From DATEDA01 sp963827595 (GTDB taxonomy: Bacteria; Pseudomonadota; Gammaproteobacteria; Burkholderiales; SG8-39): DNA of 64,000 bases. A model generated the notes under the pieces. The model was not told where the DNA came from. It did no database searches and was given only the letters and a program-made list of their open reading frames with translations. The stretch's first letter is position 1. Every line of letters starts with the position of its first letter. The stretch is taken from assembly GCA_963827595.1 (NCBI GenBank), contig CAWHBT010000013.1, forward strand, positions 186,001-250,000, written 5' to 3'. Below, one piece after another: positions 1-7,968 of this stretch. The position numbers and the translations under genes were made by a program.

Positions 1-1011
1 GCCGACCCGGCTGAAGAACTTCGCGCGCAGCTCCGGGTCGCGCCGCAGGTACGGCACGAGCTCCTCGAAGCCGCGCGGGACGTTGAAATAGACCGTGGGC
101 GCGATCTCGCGCAGGTTGCGGACGCTCTTCTCGATCTCGCCCGGCGTGGGCTTCCCGTCGTCGAGGTAGAGCGTCCCGCCGTTGTGGATCACGAGCCCGA
201 GGTTGTTGTTGCTCCCGAAGGTGTGATTCCAGGGCAGCCAGTCGACGAGGACCGGAGGGACCTCGCGCAGATAGGGCAGAGCCTGCGCGATCATCTGCTG
301 GTTCACGCACAGCATCCGGTGCGTGTTGATCACGGCCTTCGGGTTTCCGGTCGAGCCCGAGGTGAGCAGGAACTTGGCGATCGTGTCGGGGCCCACGGCG
401 GCGTGGGCCTCGTCCACCGCGCCGGTCGGCCGCGCCGCCTCGAGCGCGCCGAAGAGCGTGGTCGCGCGGCCCGGCACGGGCACGCTCGTGACGACCACCT
501 CGGTAGCCGACGGCACGGCCGCGCGGATGGCGGCGGCATAGCGCTCGCCGTCCGCGGCGAACACGAGCCCGGGCGTAAGGAGCTCCATCGCGTAGCGAAG
601 CTTGGCATGGTCGTTCGAGACGAGCGAGTACGCCGACGAAACGGGGGCCCAAGGGACGCCGACATGCATCGCCGCGAGCGCGAGCAGCGCGTGCTCGAGG
701 TCGTTCTCCGAGAGGATCACGACCGGCCGCTCCGGCGAAAGCTTCCGGTCGAGGAGCGCCTGCCCGATCGCCCGAAACCGCTCGAAGGCCTCCGCATAGC
801 TGAACGTGCGCCACGCTCCGGCCGCCGTACGCCGCGCGATGAACGTTCGATCGGGCGTCTCTCGCGCCCACCGGCTGAAGCGCTCCGTGAGGTTCGCCGG
901 AGGGGGCGCGAGCGCTTCAGGCGAGCGCAGGAGCAGGGATCCGTCTTCCCGCCGCGTCACGATCACCTCCGGCGAGCCAAGCGGGATCCTGCGCACCGGG
1001 GCGGTCGGCAT
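1..1011 (-). CDS. Feruloyl-CoA synthase-like acyl-CoA ligase, 3' end outside window
   Basis: Adenylate-forming CoA ligase that would activate a hydroxycinnamate such as ferulate to its CoA thioester using ATP. 337 codons are visible without a stop and the C-terminal part lies beyond base 1. The phosphate-binding loop reads LLTSGSTGNPK around residues 213-223. It is followed by VDWLPWNHTFG (about 255-265) and NVPRGFEELVPY (about 308-319), which are characteristic of the feruloyl-CoA synthase branch of the family. The ATG at 1011 overlaps the TGA of the upstream crotonase gene (ATGA), so the two are co-transcribed and probably translationally coupled. Substrate is inferred from family resemblance; other phenylpropenoic acids are possible. 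Confidence 0.85.
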   Translation of the reverse strand, partial: MPTAPVRRIPLGSPEVIVTRREDGSLLLRSPEALAPPPANLTERFSRWARETPDRTFIARRTAAGAWRTFSYAEAFERFRAIGQALLDRKLSPERPVVILSENDLEHALLALAAMHVGVPWAPVSSAYSLVSNDHAKLRYAMELLTPGLVFAADGERYAAAIRAAVPSATEVVVTSVPVPGRATTLFGALEAARPTGAVDEAHAAVGPDTIAKFLLTSGSTGNPKAVINTHRMLCVNQQMIAQALPYLREVPPVLVDWLPWNHTFGSNNNLGLVIHNGGTLYLDDGKPTPGEIEKSVRNLREIAPTVYFNVPRGFEELVPYLRRDPELRAKFFSRVG

Positions 1012-1805
1012 CAGGGCTTCCTCACCTTGCCGGCGCTCTTGTCGAGGAAAGCCTTCATGCGCGCCTTCGCATCCGGCTCGCTCTGCGCGATCGCCGCGAC
1101 CAGCGACTCCATGAACAGGCCGGCGTCCTGCCCGAGCTCGGCGATGCGGGGAAGCGCGTGCATCACCGCGAAATTGGTAATCGACGCATTGCCGGCGATC
1201 TTGCGCGCGAGCTCGATCCCCCTGGCGAGGCCCGCGCCCGGCTCCTCGAGGTACGTGGCGAGTCCGAGCGCCTGGCCTTCCGCGGCGGAGTAAACGCGGC
1301 CGGTGAGCATCATGTCGGCCATCCGGTGCGCGCCGATCAGCCGGGGCACGCGGACCGAAGCGCCGCCCCCGACGAAGATGCCGCGCTGACCCTCGGGCAG
1401 CGCGTAGAAAGCGGAGGCCTCCGCGACGCGCACATGCGCCGCGCAGGCGAGCTCGAGCCCGCCGCCGACGACCGCGCCGTGCAGGACCGCGACGATCGGG
1501 ACGCGCCCGAACTGCAGGTGGTCGAACACCCGGTGCCACGCCCGGGAGTGGTGAACCCCTTCGGCCGCGGAGAGCTCCGCGAGCGCGGAAAGGTCGAGGC
1601 CGGCGCAGAAATGCTCGCCGGCGCCGTGGAGGACGACGGCGCGCACGCCTTCGGGCGGCGCCGCGAAGAACGCGCCGAGCGCCTCGACCGTCGGGTCGTC
1701 CAGGGCGTTGCGCTTGGCGGGGCGGTTGAGCTGGAGCAGGCCGATCTCGCCCTCCTGCTCGAAGCGCAGGGTGGGCGCGAGGACCGAGCTCTTCCGGTGC
1801 TGCAC
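1011..1805 (-). CDS. Enoyl-CoA hydratase/isomerase (crotonase) family protein
   Basis: 264-residue crotonase expected to hydrate the enoyl-CoA made by the adjoining ligase. The acyl-CoA pocket motif HFCAGLDL is at residues 65-72 and the oxyanion-hole motif HGAVVGGGLELA at 109-120. Glu118 and Glu138 sit where the two catalytic glutamates of crotonases lie. The sequence does not look like the classical hydroxycinnamoyl-CoA hydratase-lyase, so side-chain beta-oxidation is as likely as retro-aldol cleavage. The GTG at 1805 is chosen because it follows a strong ribosome site (GGAGGAGGG, 1818-1810). A longer reading from 1865 would translate the promoter and operator described separately. Confidence 0.85.
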   Translation of the reverse strand: MQHRKSSVLAPTLRFEQEGEIGLLQLNRPAKRNALDDPTVEALGAFFAAPPEGVRAVVLHGAGEHFCAGLDLSALAELSAAEGVHHSRAWHRVFDHLQFGRVPIVAVLHGAVVGGGLELACAAHVRVAEASAFYALPEGQRGIFVGGGASVRVPRLIGAHRMADMMLTGRVYSAAEGQALGLATYLEEPGAGLARGIELARKIAGNASITNFAVMHALPRIAELGQDAGLFMESLVAAIAQSEPDAKARMKAFLDKSAGKVRKP

Positions 1806-1830
1806 GGTGCCCTCCTCCAGAGCCGCGTCA

Positions 1831-1851
1831 ATGGTTATGGTATATAACCAT
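1831..1851. promoter_or_regulatory. Palindromic operator, probably bound by the neighbouring MarR regulator
   Basis: Perfect inverted repeat: ATGGTTAT (1831-1838) and ATAACCAT (1844-1851) separated by 5 bases. The size and symmetry are typical of MarR-family operators. It encloses the -10 hexamer of the promoter for the crotonase-ligase pair and lies directly downstream of the marR gene. Binding by that MarR protein is an inference from position. Confidence 0.75.
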
Positions 1852-1865
1852 ACGCCCTGTGTCAA
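1837..1865 (-). promoter_or_regulatory. Sigma-70 promoter for the crotonase-ligase operon
   Basis: On the minus strand a consensus -35 box TTGACA (1865-1860) is followed after exactly 17 bases by TACCAT (1842-1837, four of six consensus positions). The predicted start of transcription is near 1830, about 25 bases before the GTG start. The overlap with the palindrome at 1831-1851 implies repression by steric block. Confidence 0.7.
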
Positions 1866-1873
1866 CTGGCGGT

Positions 1874-2401
1874 TCAGTCCTGCCGGTACAGGCGCTGAAG
1901 CAGGGCGATCACCTGAGCGCGCTCGGCGTCAGTCCAGCAGCTCGTCGCGCGGCGGTCGCCGGCGAACGCGACGCGCTTGGCCTCTTCGAGCAGCGCTGCG
2001 CCCTTGGGCGTCAGGCCGAGGACGTGGTTCCGTCGGTCGCGCTCGTAAACCGTCCGCGCGACCAGGCCCCGGCGCTCGAGCCCGTCGATCAGACCGACCA
2101 TGTTGGGCCGGCGGATGCTGAGCGCGTGCGCAAGGTCGGCCTGCGTGACGAACCGATTGGCGGCGATCAGCGCGAGGGTCGAAAACTCCGGCGGCCGCAG
2201 CTTCCTCGAGCCGAAGGTCCGCTCGAAGTCCTGCCGCATGTGGATCTCGGCGCGCCGGATGTTGTAGCCGACGAGCTGCTCGAGCGCGGTCTGGTCGAGC
2301 CGCGCGTGGCCGTTGTCGGAGCGGGGTGTCGAGCGGGGCCGGGCCGGTTGCGCCGGCCGCCGCTTCGCCCGGATTGACGCGGGCGGCTTGCCCCGGCTCA
2401 A
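1874..2401 (-). CDS. MarR-family transcriptional regulator
   Basis: About 175 residues. It has a basic, low-complexity N-terminal stretch of about 35 residues, then a MarR winged-helix domain: the recognition region contains QADLAHALSIRRPNM and GLIDGLERRGLV, followed by the wing RTVYERDRRNHVLGLTPKG. No ATG or GTG exists between the stop of the upstream gene and the conserved domain. A TTG at 2401 overlapping that gene's TGA (TTGA) is therefore the most economical start. It is the last gene of the dioxygenase-methionine synthase operon and lies just upstream of the palindrome that controls the crotonase-ligase pair. MarR proteins in such settings usually release DNA on binding an aromatic acid or its CoA ester. 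Confidence 0.85.
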   Translation of the reverse strand: MSRGKPPASIRAKRRPAQPARPRSTPRSDNGHARLDQTALEQLVGYNIRRAEIHMRQDFERTFGSRKLRPPEFSTLALIAANRFVTQADLAHALSIRRPNMVGLIDGLERRGLVARTVYERDRRNHVLGLTPKGAALLEEAKRVAFAGDRRATSCWTDAERAQVIALLQRLYRQD

Positions 2402-3420
2402 GCGAACCGCTCGCGCGCGAGCCGCGCGCCCGCGCCGAGCGCTTTGAGCTTCTGAATCGCCACCGCCCGGTCCATCGGCGCCATGCCGCAGTTCGTGCAC
2501 GGCTGGATGCGCTCCTTCGGCACGTGCTTCATCGCTTCGGCGATGACCGCCGCGACCTCCTCCGGAGTCTCCACCTTGTCGGTCGCGACGTCGATGACGC
2601 CGACGAGCACGTCCTTGCCTTCGAGCAGCCGCAGCAGGTTCGCCGGCACGTGGGAATTCGCGCACTCGACCGAGACCTGGTCGACGCGGCTCCGTGCGAG
2701 CGCGGGAAAGATCGCCTCGTACTGCCGCCACTCGCTCCCGAGCGTCTGCTTCCAGTCGACGTTCGCCTTGATGCCGTAGCCGTAGCAGATGTGCACCGCG
2801 GTCTTGCACTTCAGTCCGTCGATCGCGCGGTGCAGCGCGTCGATGCCCCAGCGCTTCACGTCGTCCATGTAGACGTTGAACGCCGGCTCGTCGAACTGGA
2901 TCGCGTCGACGCCGTCCGCTTCGAGCGCGCGCGCCTCCTGGTTGAGGCAGTCGGCGAAGGCCATGGCCATCCTGACCCGGTCGCCGTAGTGCGAGTCGGC
3001 GATCGTGTCGACGATCGTCATCGGGCCGGGAAGCGTGAACTTCAGCTTCCGCCCGGTGTGCGCCCGGGCGAAGCGCGCCTCGGTCTCGTGCACCCGGCCC
3101 TTCAGCCGCAGCGGCGCGACGACGGTCGGCACGAGCGCCTTGTAGCGGTTGTTGCGGATCCCCAGCTCGACCTTGCGCGCGAAGTCGATCCCGTCGACCG
3201 CCTCGAGGAAGCCGTGGACGAAGTGCTGGCGCGACTGCTCGCCTTCGCTCACGATGTCGATGCCCGCGTCCTCCTGCGCCCTGATCCAGAGGCGCGTCGC
3301 GTCGCGCTTCGCCTCGGCGAGCGCGTCCCCCTCGAGCTTCCAGCGCGGCCAGAGCTTGTGCGTCTCGGCGAGCCACGCGGGCTTCGGCAGGCTGCCGGCG
3401 ATGGTGGTCGGGAACAGCAT
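2398..3420 (-). CDS. Core-type cobalamin-independent methionine synthase-like methyltransferase
   Basis: 340 residues, matching only the C-terminal catalytic half of the roughly 750-residue MetE. Zinc-ligand positions are preserved: His210-x-Cys212 (HICYGYG) and Cys308 (QPCTNCGM). The substrate-binding acidic motif FDEPAF is at 176-181. Short proteins of this kind lack the folate-binding N-terminal half, so the methyl donor is unknown. ATG at 3420 overlaps the stop of the dioxygenase small-subunit gene (ATGA), and its own stop overlaps the marR start. Location in a Rieske dioxygenase operon suggests handling of methyl groups from an aromatic substrate, but that is inference. Homocysteine methylation remains the default. 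Confidence 0.8.
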   Translation of the reverse strand: MLFPTTIAGSLPKPAWLAETHKLWPRWKLEGDALAEAKRDATRLWIRAQEDAGIDIVSEGEQSRQHFVHGFLEAVDGIDFARKVELGIRNNRYKALVPTVVAPLRLKGRVHETEARFARAHTGRKLKFTLPGPMTIVDTIADSHYGDRVRMAMAFADCLNQEARALEADGVDAIQFDEPAFNVYMDDVKRWGIDALHRAIDGLKCKTAVHICYGYGIKANVDWKQTLGSEWRQYEAIFPALARSRVDQVSVECANSHVPANLLRLLEGKDVLVGVIDVATDKVETPEEVAAVIAEAMKHVPKERIQPCTNCGMAPMDRAVAIQKLKALGAGARLARERFA

Positions 3421-3977
3421 CACACCCACGCCTGGAGCACGTACTCGTACGGCGCCTGCGAATTCATCATGTCCACGCGCTGGAGCTTGATCCTGAACCC
3501 GTCCTTGGTCCGCTTCAGGTGATGGCGGTACGAGCCGGCGAAATGCCGCAGCTCGTCGCGCCGGAGCTCGACCATGTGGAAGCGCGACCGCACGTGGACG
3601 TCGCCCGACTTCGGGTCGATTTTTTCGACGACGACGTTCGACACCACGTGGTTCGTGCCCCACTCGGGAGCCTGCGACCAGGCGTGCGGGTGTGTGACCC
3701 GCTTCATGCGCACCGTCATCAGGTCGCGGTCCTCGGCGAAGATCGCCGGCATGCCGTCCCAGGTCGTGTAGTGGGGCGCCGGCGGCATCCAGTACATCCC
3801 GTCGGCGGTGAAGAGATCGATGAACTCCTGCCACCGCTTCTCGTCGAGCGCCTCCGCCTGCCGATAGAGGAGCTGCTCCACCGCGCGCTGCAGGTCCGGG
3901 CCGGTGCCGTTCGGCTTCCTTGCCGCCGGCGCGGCCGGCTTCCTCCCGGCCGCGCGCTTCGCTTTCTTCGCTGCCAC
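3420..3977 (-). CDS. Aromatic-ring-hydroxylating dioxygenase beta (small) subunit
   Basis: 185 residues. A Lys/Ala/Pro-rich leader of about 25 residues precedes an NTF2-like cone fold typical of dioxygenase small subunits: LYRQAEALDEKRWQEFIDLF, then YWMPPAP, then a C-terminal sheet with FRIKLQRVDM. The subunit is structural and supports the alpha-subunit hexamer. GTG at 3977 lies two bases after the alpha-subunit stop. The gene ends in an ATGA overlap with the methionine synthase-like gene. No ferredoxin or reductase gene is visible nearby, so the electron chain must be encoded elsewhere. Confidence 0.85.
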   Translation of the reverse strand: MAAKKAKRAAGRKPAAPAARKPNGTGPDLQRAVEQLLYRQAEALDEKRWQEFIDLFTADGMYWMPPAPHYTTWDGMPAIFAEDRDLMTVRMKRVTHPHAWSQAPEWGTNHVVSNVVVEKIDPKSGDVHVRSRFHMVELRRDELRHFAGSYRHHLKRTKDGFRIKLQRVDMMNSQAPYEYVLQAWV

Positions 3978-3979
3978 GG

Positions 3980-5287
3980 TCAGCTTCCGCCGGTCATGTA
4001 CTCGAGCCAGGCGCGGAACTGCGCGCGCATCGGCATCTCGCTGCAGCCGCTCGAGGACTTCATGACGGAGCCTTCGATCTTGTCGCGGCCGTAATCGCGG
4101 TGGAAGCTCACCCAGTCGCCACCGCGCGACGCGAGGCCCCACTGGCCCTTCTGCCAGTTCTCGAGGTCGTCGGCGTTCACGAGCGTCGCCGGCGAGTTGA
4201 CGAGGTTGTAGTACCAGAGCGAGCGCCGGTAGATCGGCTCGGGGACGCCCTTCAGGCGGAAGTGCCAGATCTCGGAGAGCGTGCGGTCGGGGGCGAGCGG
4301 CCGGATCGCGCGCAGCTGCTGCAGTGGCGACTGCACCGAGAGACACGGATAGACGAGCGTGTGGTGGATGTTGCGCGACAGGTATTCGTCCTTCTTCTGC
4401 TCGCCGTACGCCTTGGCCAGGATCCGCTCGTACTCGAGGGTGTCGGGGTCCTGCGGCCGCAGGCCCATGTAGCCGCCGAGGATCGTGTGGCCGTAGGGGT
4501 AGCCGAAGGTCTCCAGACTGTCCCACTTCTCGAACGGGATCACGAACGCCGACAGCATGTGGTAGTGGAGCGGCTTCTCGCCGGTGCGGCGCTGGATCTG
4601 GAACTCCACGTCCGCCGCGGCGCGGCCGGTCGATTCGTGGGTCACGGAGGGGTGCACCGCGTCGAGCTGGTTCTCCATGAAGAACTTCCAGTTCGAGCGC
4701 TGGACGACCCGGTAGCAGTTCATCACCACCTCGACCTCGCCCTGGGGGGAGCGGTCGCAGATGTCGTCGAAAGCGACCTTCGCCGGCCCCAGCCATTCGA
4801 CGAGCGACGGACCGCTCTCGGCGAGGCTCGCGAACACGAACCCGCGGTACGACTCGACGCGCGGTGCGCGCTGCATGTTGCAGTCGTAGCCCGCGAAGGT
4901 GGTTCCTTCGTAGCCGCGCGCGAGCGGGACCGACTCGATGGTGCCGTCGTAGTGGTAGCGCCAGGAGTGATACGAGCAGGTGAGCGCGTCGCCGGCGTTG
5001 CCGTAGCGCGCGCCGAAGAGCTGCGTGCCGCGGTGCGGGCAGCGGTTGTAGAGCACGTGGAGCTTGCCGCCGTGCCCGCGGATCAGCGACATCGGCTGGC
5101 GGCCGATCTGGAACGTCCAGAAATCGCCCGGCTTCTTCACCTGCGACTCGTGGCCGGCGTAGATCCAGCACTTCTCGAAGATGTTCGCGAGCTCGAGCTC
5201 GAAGATGTCCGGGTCGGTGTAGCAGAGCCGGTGGACGCGGTCGGGCTCGACCAGCGCCTTGAGGTTGGGGATGCGCTCGTGCAGCAC
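3980..5287 (-). CDS. Rieske non-heme iron ring-hydroxylating dioxygenase alpha subunit
   Basis: 435 residues. The N-terminal Rieske [2Fe-2S] ligands are Cys83-x-His85 and Cys104-x2-His107 (NRCPHRGTQLF, then CSYHSW). The catalytic iron facial triad is Asp209-x2-His212-x4-His217 in ENQLDAVHPSVTHE. It would insert O2 into an aromatic ring or remove a substituent together with the beta subunit. GTG at 5287 is chosen because GGAGG lies five bases upstream and the first residues (LHERIPNLKALV) begin the normal family N-terminus; a longer frame from 5395 has no support. First gene of a four-gene operon. The substrate cannot be read from sequence. Confidence 0.9.
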   Translation of the reverse strand: MLHERIPNLKALVEPDRVHRLCYTDPDIFELELANIFEKCWIYAGHESQVKKPGDFWTFQIGRQPMSLIRGHGGKLHVLYNRCPHRGTQLFGARYGNAGDALTCSYHSWRYHYDGTIESVPLARGYEGTTFAGYDCNMQRAPRVESYRGFVFASLAESGPSLVEWLGPAKVAFDDICDRSPQGEVEVVMNCYRVVQRSNWKFFMENQLDAVHPSVTHESTGRAAADVEFQIQRRTGEKPLHYHMLSAFVIPFEKWDSLETFGYPYGHTILGGYMGLRPQDPDTLEYERILAKAYGEQKKDEYLSRNIHHTLVYPCLSVQSPLQQLRAIRPLAPDRTLSEIWHFRLKGVPEPIYRRSLWYYNLVNSPATLVNADDLENWQKGQWGLASRGGDWVSFHRDYGRDKIEGSVMKSSSGCSEMPMRAQFRAWLEYMTGGS

Positions 5288-5457
5288 GTCTGCCTCCAGG
5301 ATCGGGGATTGCCGGGTGCAGGGAACCCGTCGGGAGTCCGGAACATAGCGCCCCGCGCGATCGGGATCAAGTCCGCGCCGGGCGTGTACGATCACGGCTC
5401 GCGGGAGGGCAGGGGCATGGGCAACGCGCGGTTCGATTTCGACGCGCAGCGCGCGGC

Positions 5458-6666
5458 GTGACCGCTCGCGGATCGATACCGGCCGCGATGCCGGCGCGCG
5501 TCCCCTGGATCCTGCCGGTCATCATCTTTTCCCAGTTCGCCGGCACCGCGCTGTGGTTCGCGGGCAACGCGGTGCTCGGCGACCTGCAGCGCGAGTGGGG
5601 TCTCGCGGCCGCAGCGCTGGGCTACGTCACCTCCGCGGTGCAGCTCGGCTTCATCGCCGGGACGCTCGCCTTCGCCTTCTTCGCCGTGTCCGACCGGCTG
5701 TCGCCGCGGATCGTGTTCTTCGTCTGCTCGATGCTCGGCGCGCTGTCCAACCTCGGGGCCTACGCGCTCGCGGAAGGCTTCTGGTCGCTCCTCGCCTTCC
5801 GGTTCGCCACCGGGTTCTTTCTCGCCGGCATCTACCCGGTCGGCATGAAGATCGCCTCGGGCTGGTACCGGAGCGACCTCGGGAATGCGCTCGGCTTCCT
5901 CGTCGGCGCGCTCGTCGTCGGCACCGCCTTTCCGCATCTGCTGAAAGGGCTCGGGCAGGCCCTGCCGTGGGAGACGGTGCTGGTCGCGGTCTCCGGGCTG
6001 GCGGCGTTCGGCGGCCTGCTGATGCTCGCGCTCGTTCCCGACGGCCCCTACCTCGCGAGGGGCGCGAAGTTCGATCCGAAGGCCCTCGCGGTGATCTTCC
6101 GCTCGCGCCGCTTTCGCGCGTCCGCGTTCGGCTATTTCGGCCACATGTGGGAGCTCTACGCGTTCTGGGCGTTCGTCCCGCTGGTCCTCGCCGCGCATGC
6201 CGTCGCGAGCGCGCAGAGCCTCAACATCGCGCTATGGGCGTTCGTCGTCATCGCCGCGGGCTTCCTCGGCTGCGCCGGCGGCGGGCTCGCCTCGCTCCGT
6301 TCGGGCAGCGCGCGCGTCGCGTTCGCGCAGCTCGCGTCTTCCGGCGGCTGCTGCGCGGTCTCGCCGCTCCTATTCCACGCGCCGACGCCGGTGTTTCTCG
6401 CGTTCCTGGTGTTCTGGGGGGTGGTGGTGGTCGGCGACTCGCCCCAGTTCTCGGCGCTGAACGCGCAGAATGCGCCGCACGAGCTGGTCGGGTCGGCGCT
6501 CACGATCGCCAACTGCATCGGCTTCGCGATCACGATCGTGAGCATCCAGCTCGTGAACGCGCTTGCCGGCGTCGTCAGCCCGGCGTATCTCCTGCTCGTG
6601 CTGACACCCGGGCCGATCCTGGGGCTGATCGCGCTGACGCCGCTCCTGCGACCGGCCCGGGCCTAG
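5458..6666 (+). CDS. MFS transporter
   Basis: About 402 residues with a dozen hydrophobic segments, matching the major facilitator superfamily. Segments such as YVTSAVQLGFIAGTLAFAFF and the loop DRLSPRI between helices 2 and 3 are typical. GTG at 5458 is used here; ATG at 5488 is an alternative that removes ten residues. It is transcribed divergently from the Rieske dioxygenase operon and convergently with an amidohydrolase. The two stop codons overlap in a shared CTAG at 6663-6666. A role in uptake of the aromatic substrate is plausible from context only. Confidence 0.8.
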   Translation: MTARGSIPAAMPARVPWILPVIIFSQFAGTALWFAGNAVLGDLQREWGLAAAALGYVTSAVQLGFIAGTLAFAFFAVSDRLSPRIVFFVCSMLGALSNLGAYALAEGFWSLLAFRFATGFFLAGIYPVGMKIASGWYRSDLGNALGFLVGALVVGTAFPHLLKGLGQALPWETVLVAVSGLAAFGGLLMLALVPDGPYLARGAKFDPKALAVIFRSRRFRASAFGYFGHMWELYAFWAFVPLVLAAHAVASAQSLNIALWAFVVIAAGFLGCAGGGLASLRSGSARVAFAQLASSGGCCAVSPLLFHAPTPVFLAFLVFWGVVVVGDSPQFSALNAQNAPHELVGSALTIANCIGFAITIVSIQLVNALAGVVSPAYLLLVLTPGPILGLIALTPLLRPARA

Positions 6667-7652
6667 AGCCCGAGCAACCGCCGCGCGTTGCCCTCGAGGA
6701 CGAGGGCCTGTTCCTCGGCCGTGAAGCCCGGATGGCCGGTCACGACCTCGACCGGCCGCTCGAGCGCGATCGGGAAGCAGTAGTCGCTGCCCATCATCAC
6801 GCGGTCGGCGCCGACGAGCTGCCTCAGATAGTCGAGCGCCGGCCCGTGATAGCTGATCGTGTCGTAGTAGAAGCGTCGGAGGTACTCGAGGGGCGACGTC
6901 TTGTGGTGCGCGAGCTCCGGGCGCTTCTCCCAGCCGCGGTTGAGCCGGCCGACGAGATAGGGGAACGCGCCGCCGGCGTGCGGCAGGCAGACCGTCAGCT
7001 TCGGGAAGCGGTCGAGCACCCCGCCGAAGATGAGGTGCGCGGCGGCGATCGCCGTCTCGAACGGGTTCCCCAGCAGGTTCTGCAGGTAGTGTGCCTTCAG
7101 TCGCTCGGGCGCGATGACCGTGTTCGGATGGAGGAACACCGGCAGGCCCGCGGCCTCGATCGCCTCGTACGCCGGGAAGAACACCGGATCCGACAGCTCG
7201 CGCCCGGCGATCGCGGTCGCCATGTACACGCCGCGCGTGCCGGGGAGCCGGCGCACGCGCTCGAGCTCCCTCACTGCCGCGTCGGGGTAGTTCATCGGCA
7301 GCATCGCGAGCGAAACCAGCCGGTCGGGATGGCGCTGGTGCGCCGTCGCGGCCGCGTCGTTGTAGGCCTCGGAGAGCTTCTGGGCGAGGGCGGCGTCCGC
7401 CCAGTACACCATCGGGAGCGACAGGGACATCGCGTGCAGCGCGACGCCCTGTTCATCCATCGCCTGGATGCGGGCCTCGACGTTCGTGAAACGCGGGTTC
7501 AACGGGCCGGCCTGGACGGGGCCTGCCTTCAGCACCGGCTTGCCTTCGACCTCGCCGACCTCGCCGCCGCAGCGCGGGCCCTCGGCTTTCCAGAGCGCGA
7601 TCAGCTCCGCGGGATAGAAGTGGGCATGGATGTCGATCGGCCGGTGGTTCAT
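6663..7652 (-). CDS. Amidohydrolase family 2 protein (ACMSD / decarboxylase-like)
   Basis: 329 residues in a TIM-barrel metal-dependent hydrolase fold. Metal-binding motifs are His9-x-His11 near the N-terminus (DIHAHFYP), FLHPN in the middle, the strand PHAGGAFPYLVGR, and the late Asp in MGSDYCFP. This set is shared with aminocarboxymuconate-semialdehyde decarboxylase and aromatic decarboxylases such as those acting on gamma-resorcylate or 5-carboxyvanillate. ATG at 7652 places the HxH motif at the usual distance from the start. Convergent with the MFS gene. The exact substrate is unknown, but it fits an aromatic degradation neighbourhood. Confidence 0.85.
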   Translation of the reverse strand: MNHRPIDIHAHFYPAELIALWKAEGPRCGGEVGEVEGKPVLKAGPVQAGPLNPRFTNVEARIQAMDEQGVALHAMSLSLPMVYWADAALAQKLSEAYNDAAATAHQRHPDRLVSLAMLPMNYPDAAVRELERVRRLPGTRGVYMATAIAGRELSDPVFFPAYEAIEAAGLPVFLHPNTVIAPERLKAHYLQNLLGNPFETAIAAAHLIFGGVLDRFPKLTVCLPHAGGAFPYLVGRLNRGWEKRPELAHHKTSPLEYLRRFYYDTISYHGPALDYLRQLVGADRVMMGSDYCFPIALERPVEVVTGHPGFTAEEQALVLEGNARRLLGL

Positions 7653-7762
7653 GGGAGCCGAATGTACCAGAGGTGAATCGGTCACAAGCCGCGCGGGTTT
7701 TGTGCCGGCCTCGGGCGGCGCGCCTTGCGTACGCTGTTCCCGCGAACCTCACAGGAGCAATC

Positions 7763-7948
7763 ATGAAACCGGAGTACCTGATCTTCCTCTCCGCCGAATC
7801 GATCCCGTTCGGTCTCGTGATCGAGACCCCGCGCCCACTGACGCTGGCTCCTCGCCGCATCCCCGCGCGGATCGCGGCCGGCCTCCTGGTGTTCGGCGGG
7901 CTCGCGTGCCTCGTGTGGGTAGCGTTGGGGTACGTGGCCGCCGTCTAG
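7763..7948 (+). CDS. Small single-pass membrane protein, unknown function
   Basis: 61 residues starting at ATG 7763, with AGGAG about nine bases upstream. The N-terminal half is mixed (MKPEYLIFLSAESIP) and the C-terminal half is one hydrophobic helix (IAAGLLVFGGLACLVWVALGY). No family recognised. The ribosome site and uninterrupted helix argue for a real gene. It is read away from the amidohydrolase gene. Confidence 0.55.
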   Translation: MKPEYLIFLSAESIPFGLVIETPRPLTLAPRRIPARIAAGLLVFGGLACLVWVALGYVAAV

Positions 7949-7968
7949 GCGCGTACGTCCACCCGGCT

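Noticed and set aside
1806..1865. Longer crotonase start at 1865
   Set aside because: The extra 20 codons overlap a consensus promoter and palindromic operator, and the GTG at 1805 has a much better ribosome site.
5418..5461. 14-codon open frame (MGNARFDFDAQRAA) overlapping the MFS GTG start by GTGA
   Set aside because: Could be a leader peptide or the start of coupled translation, but it is short, has only a weak ribosome site, no attenuation structure and no recognisable regulatory content.
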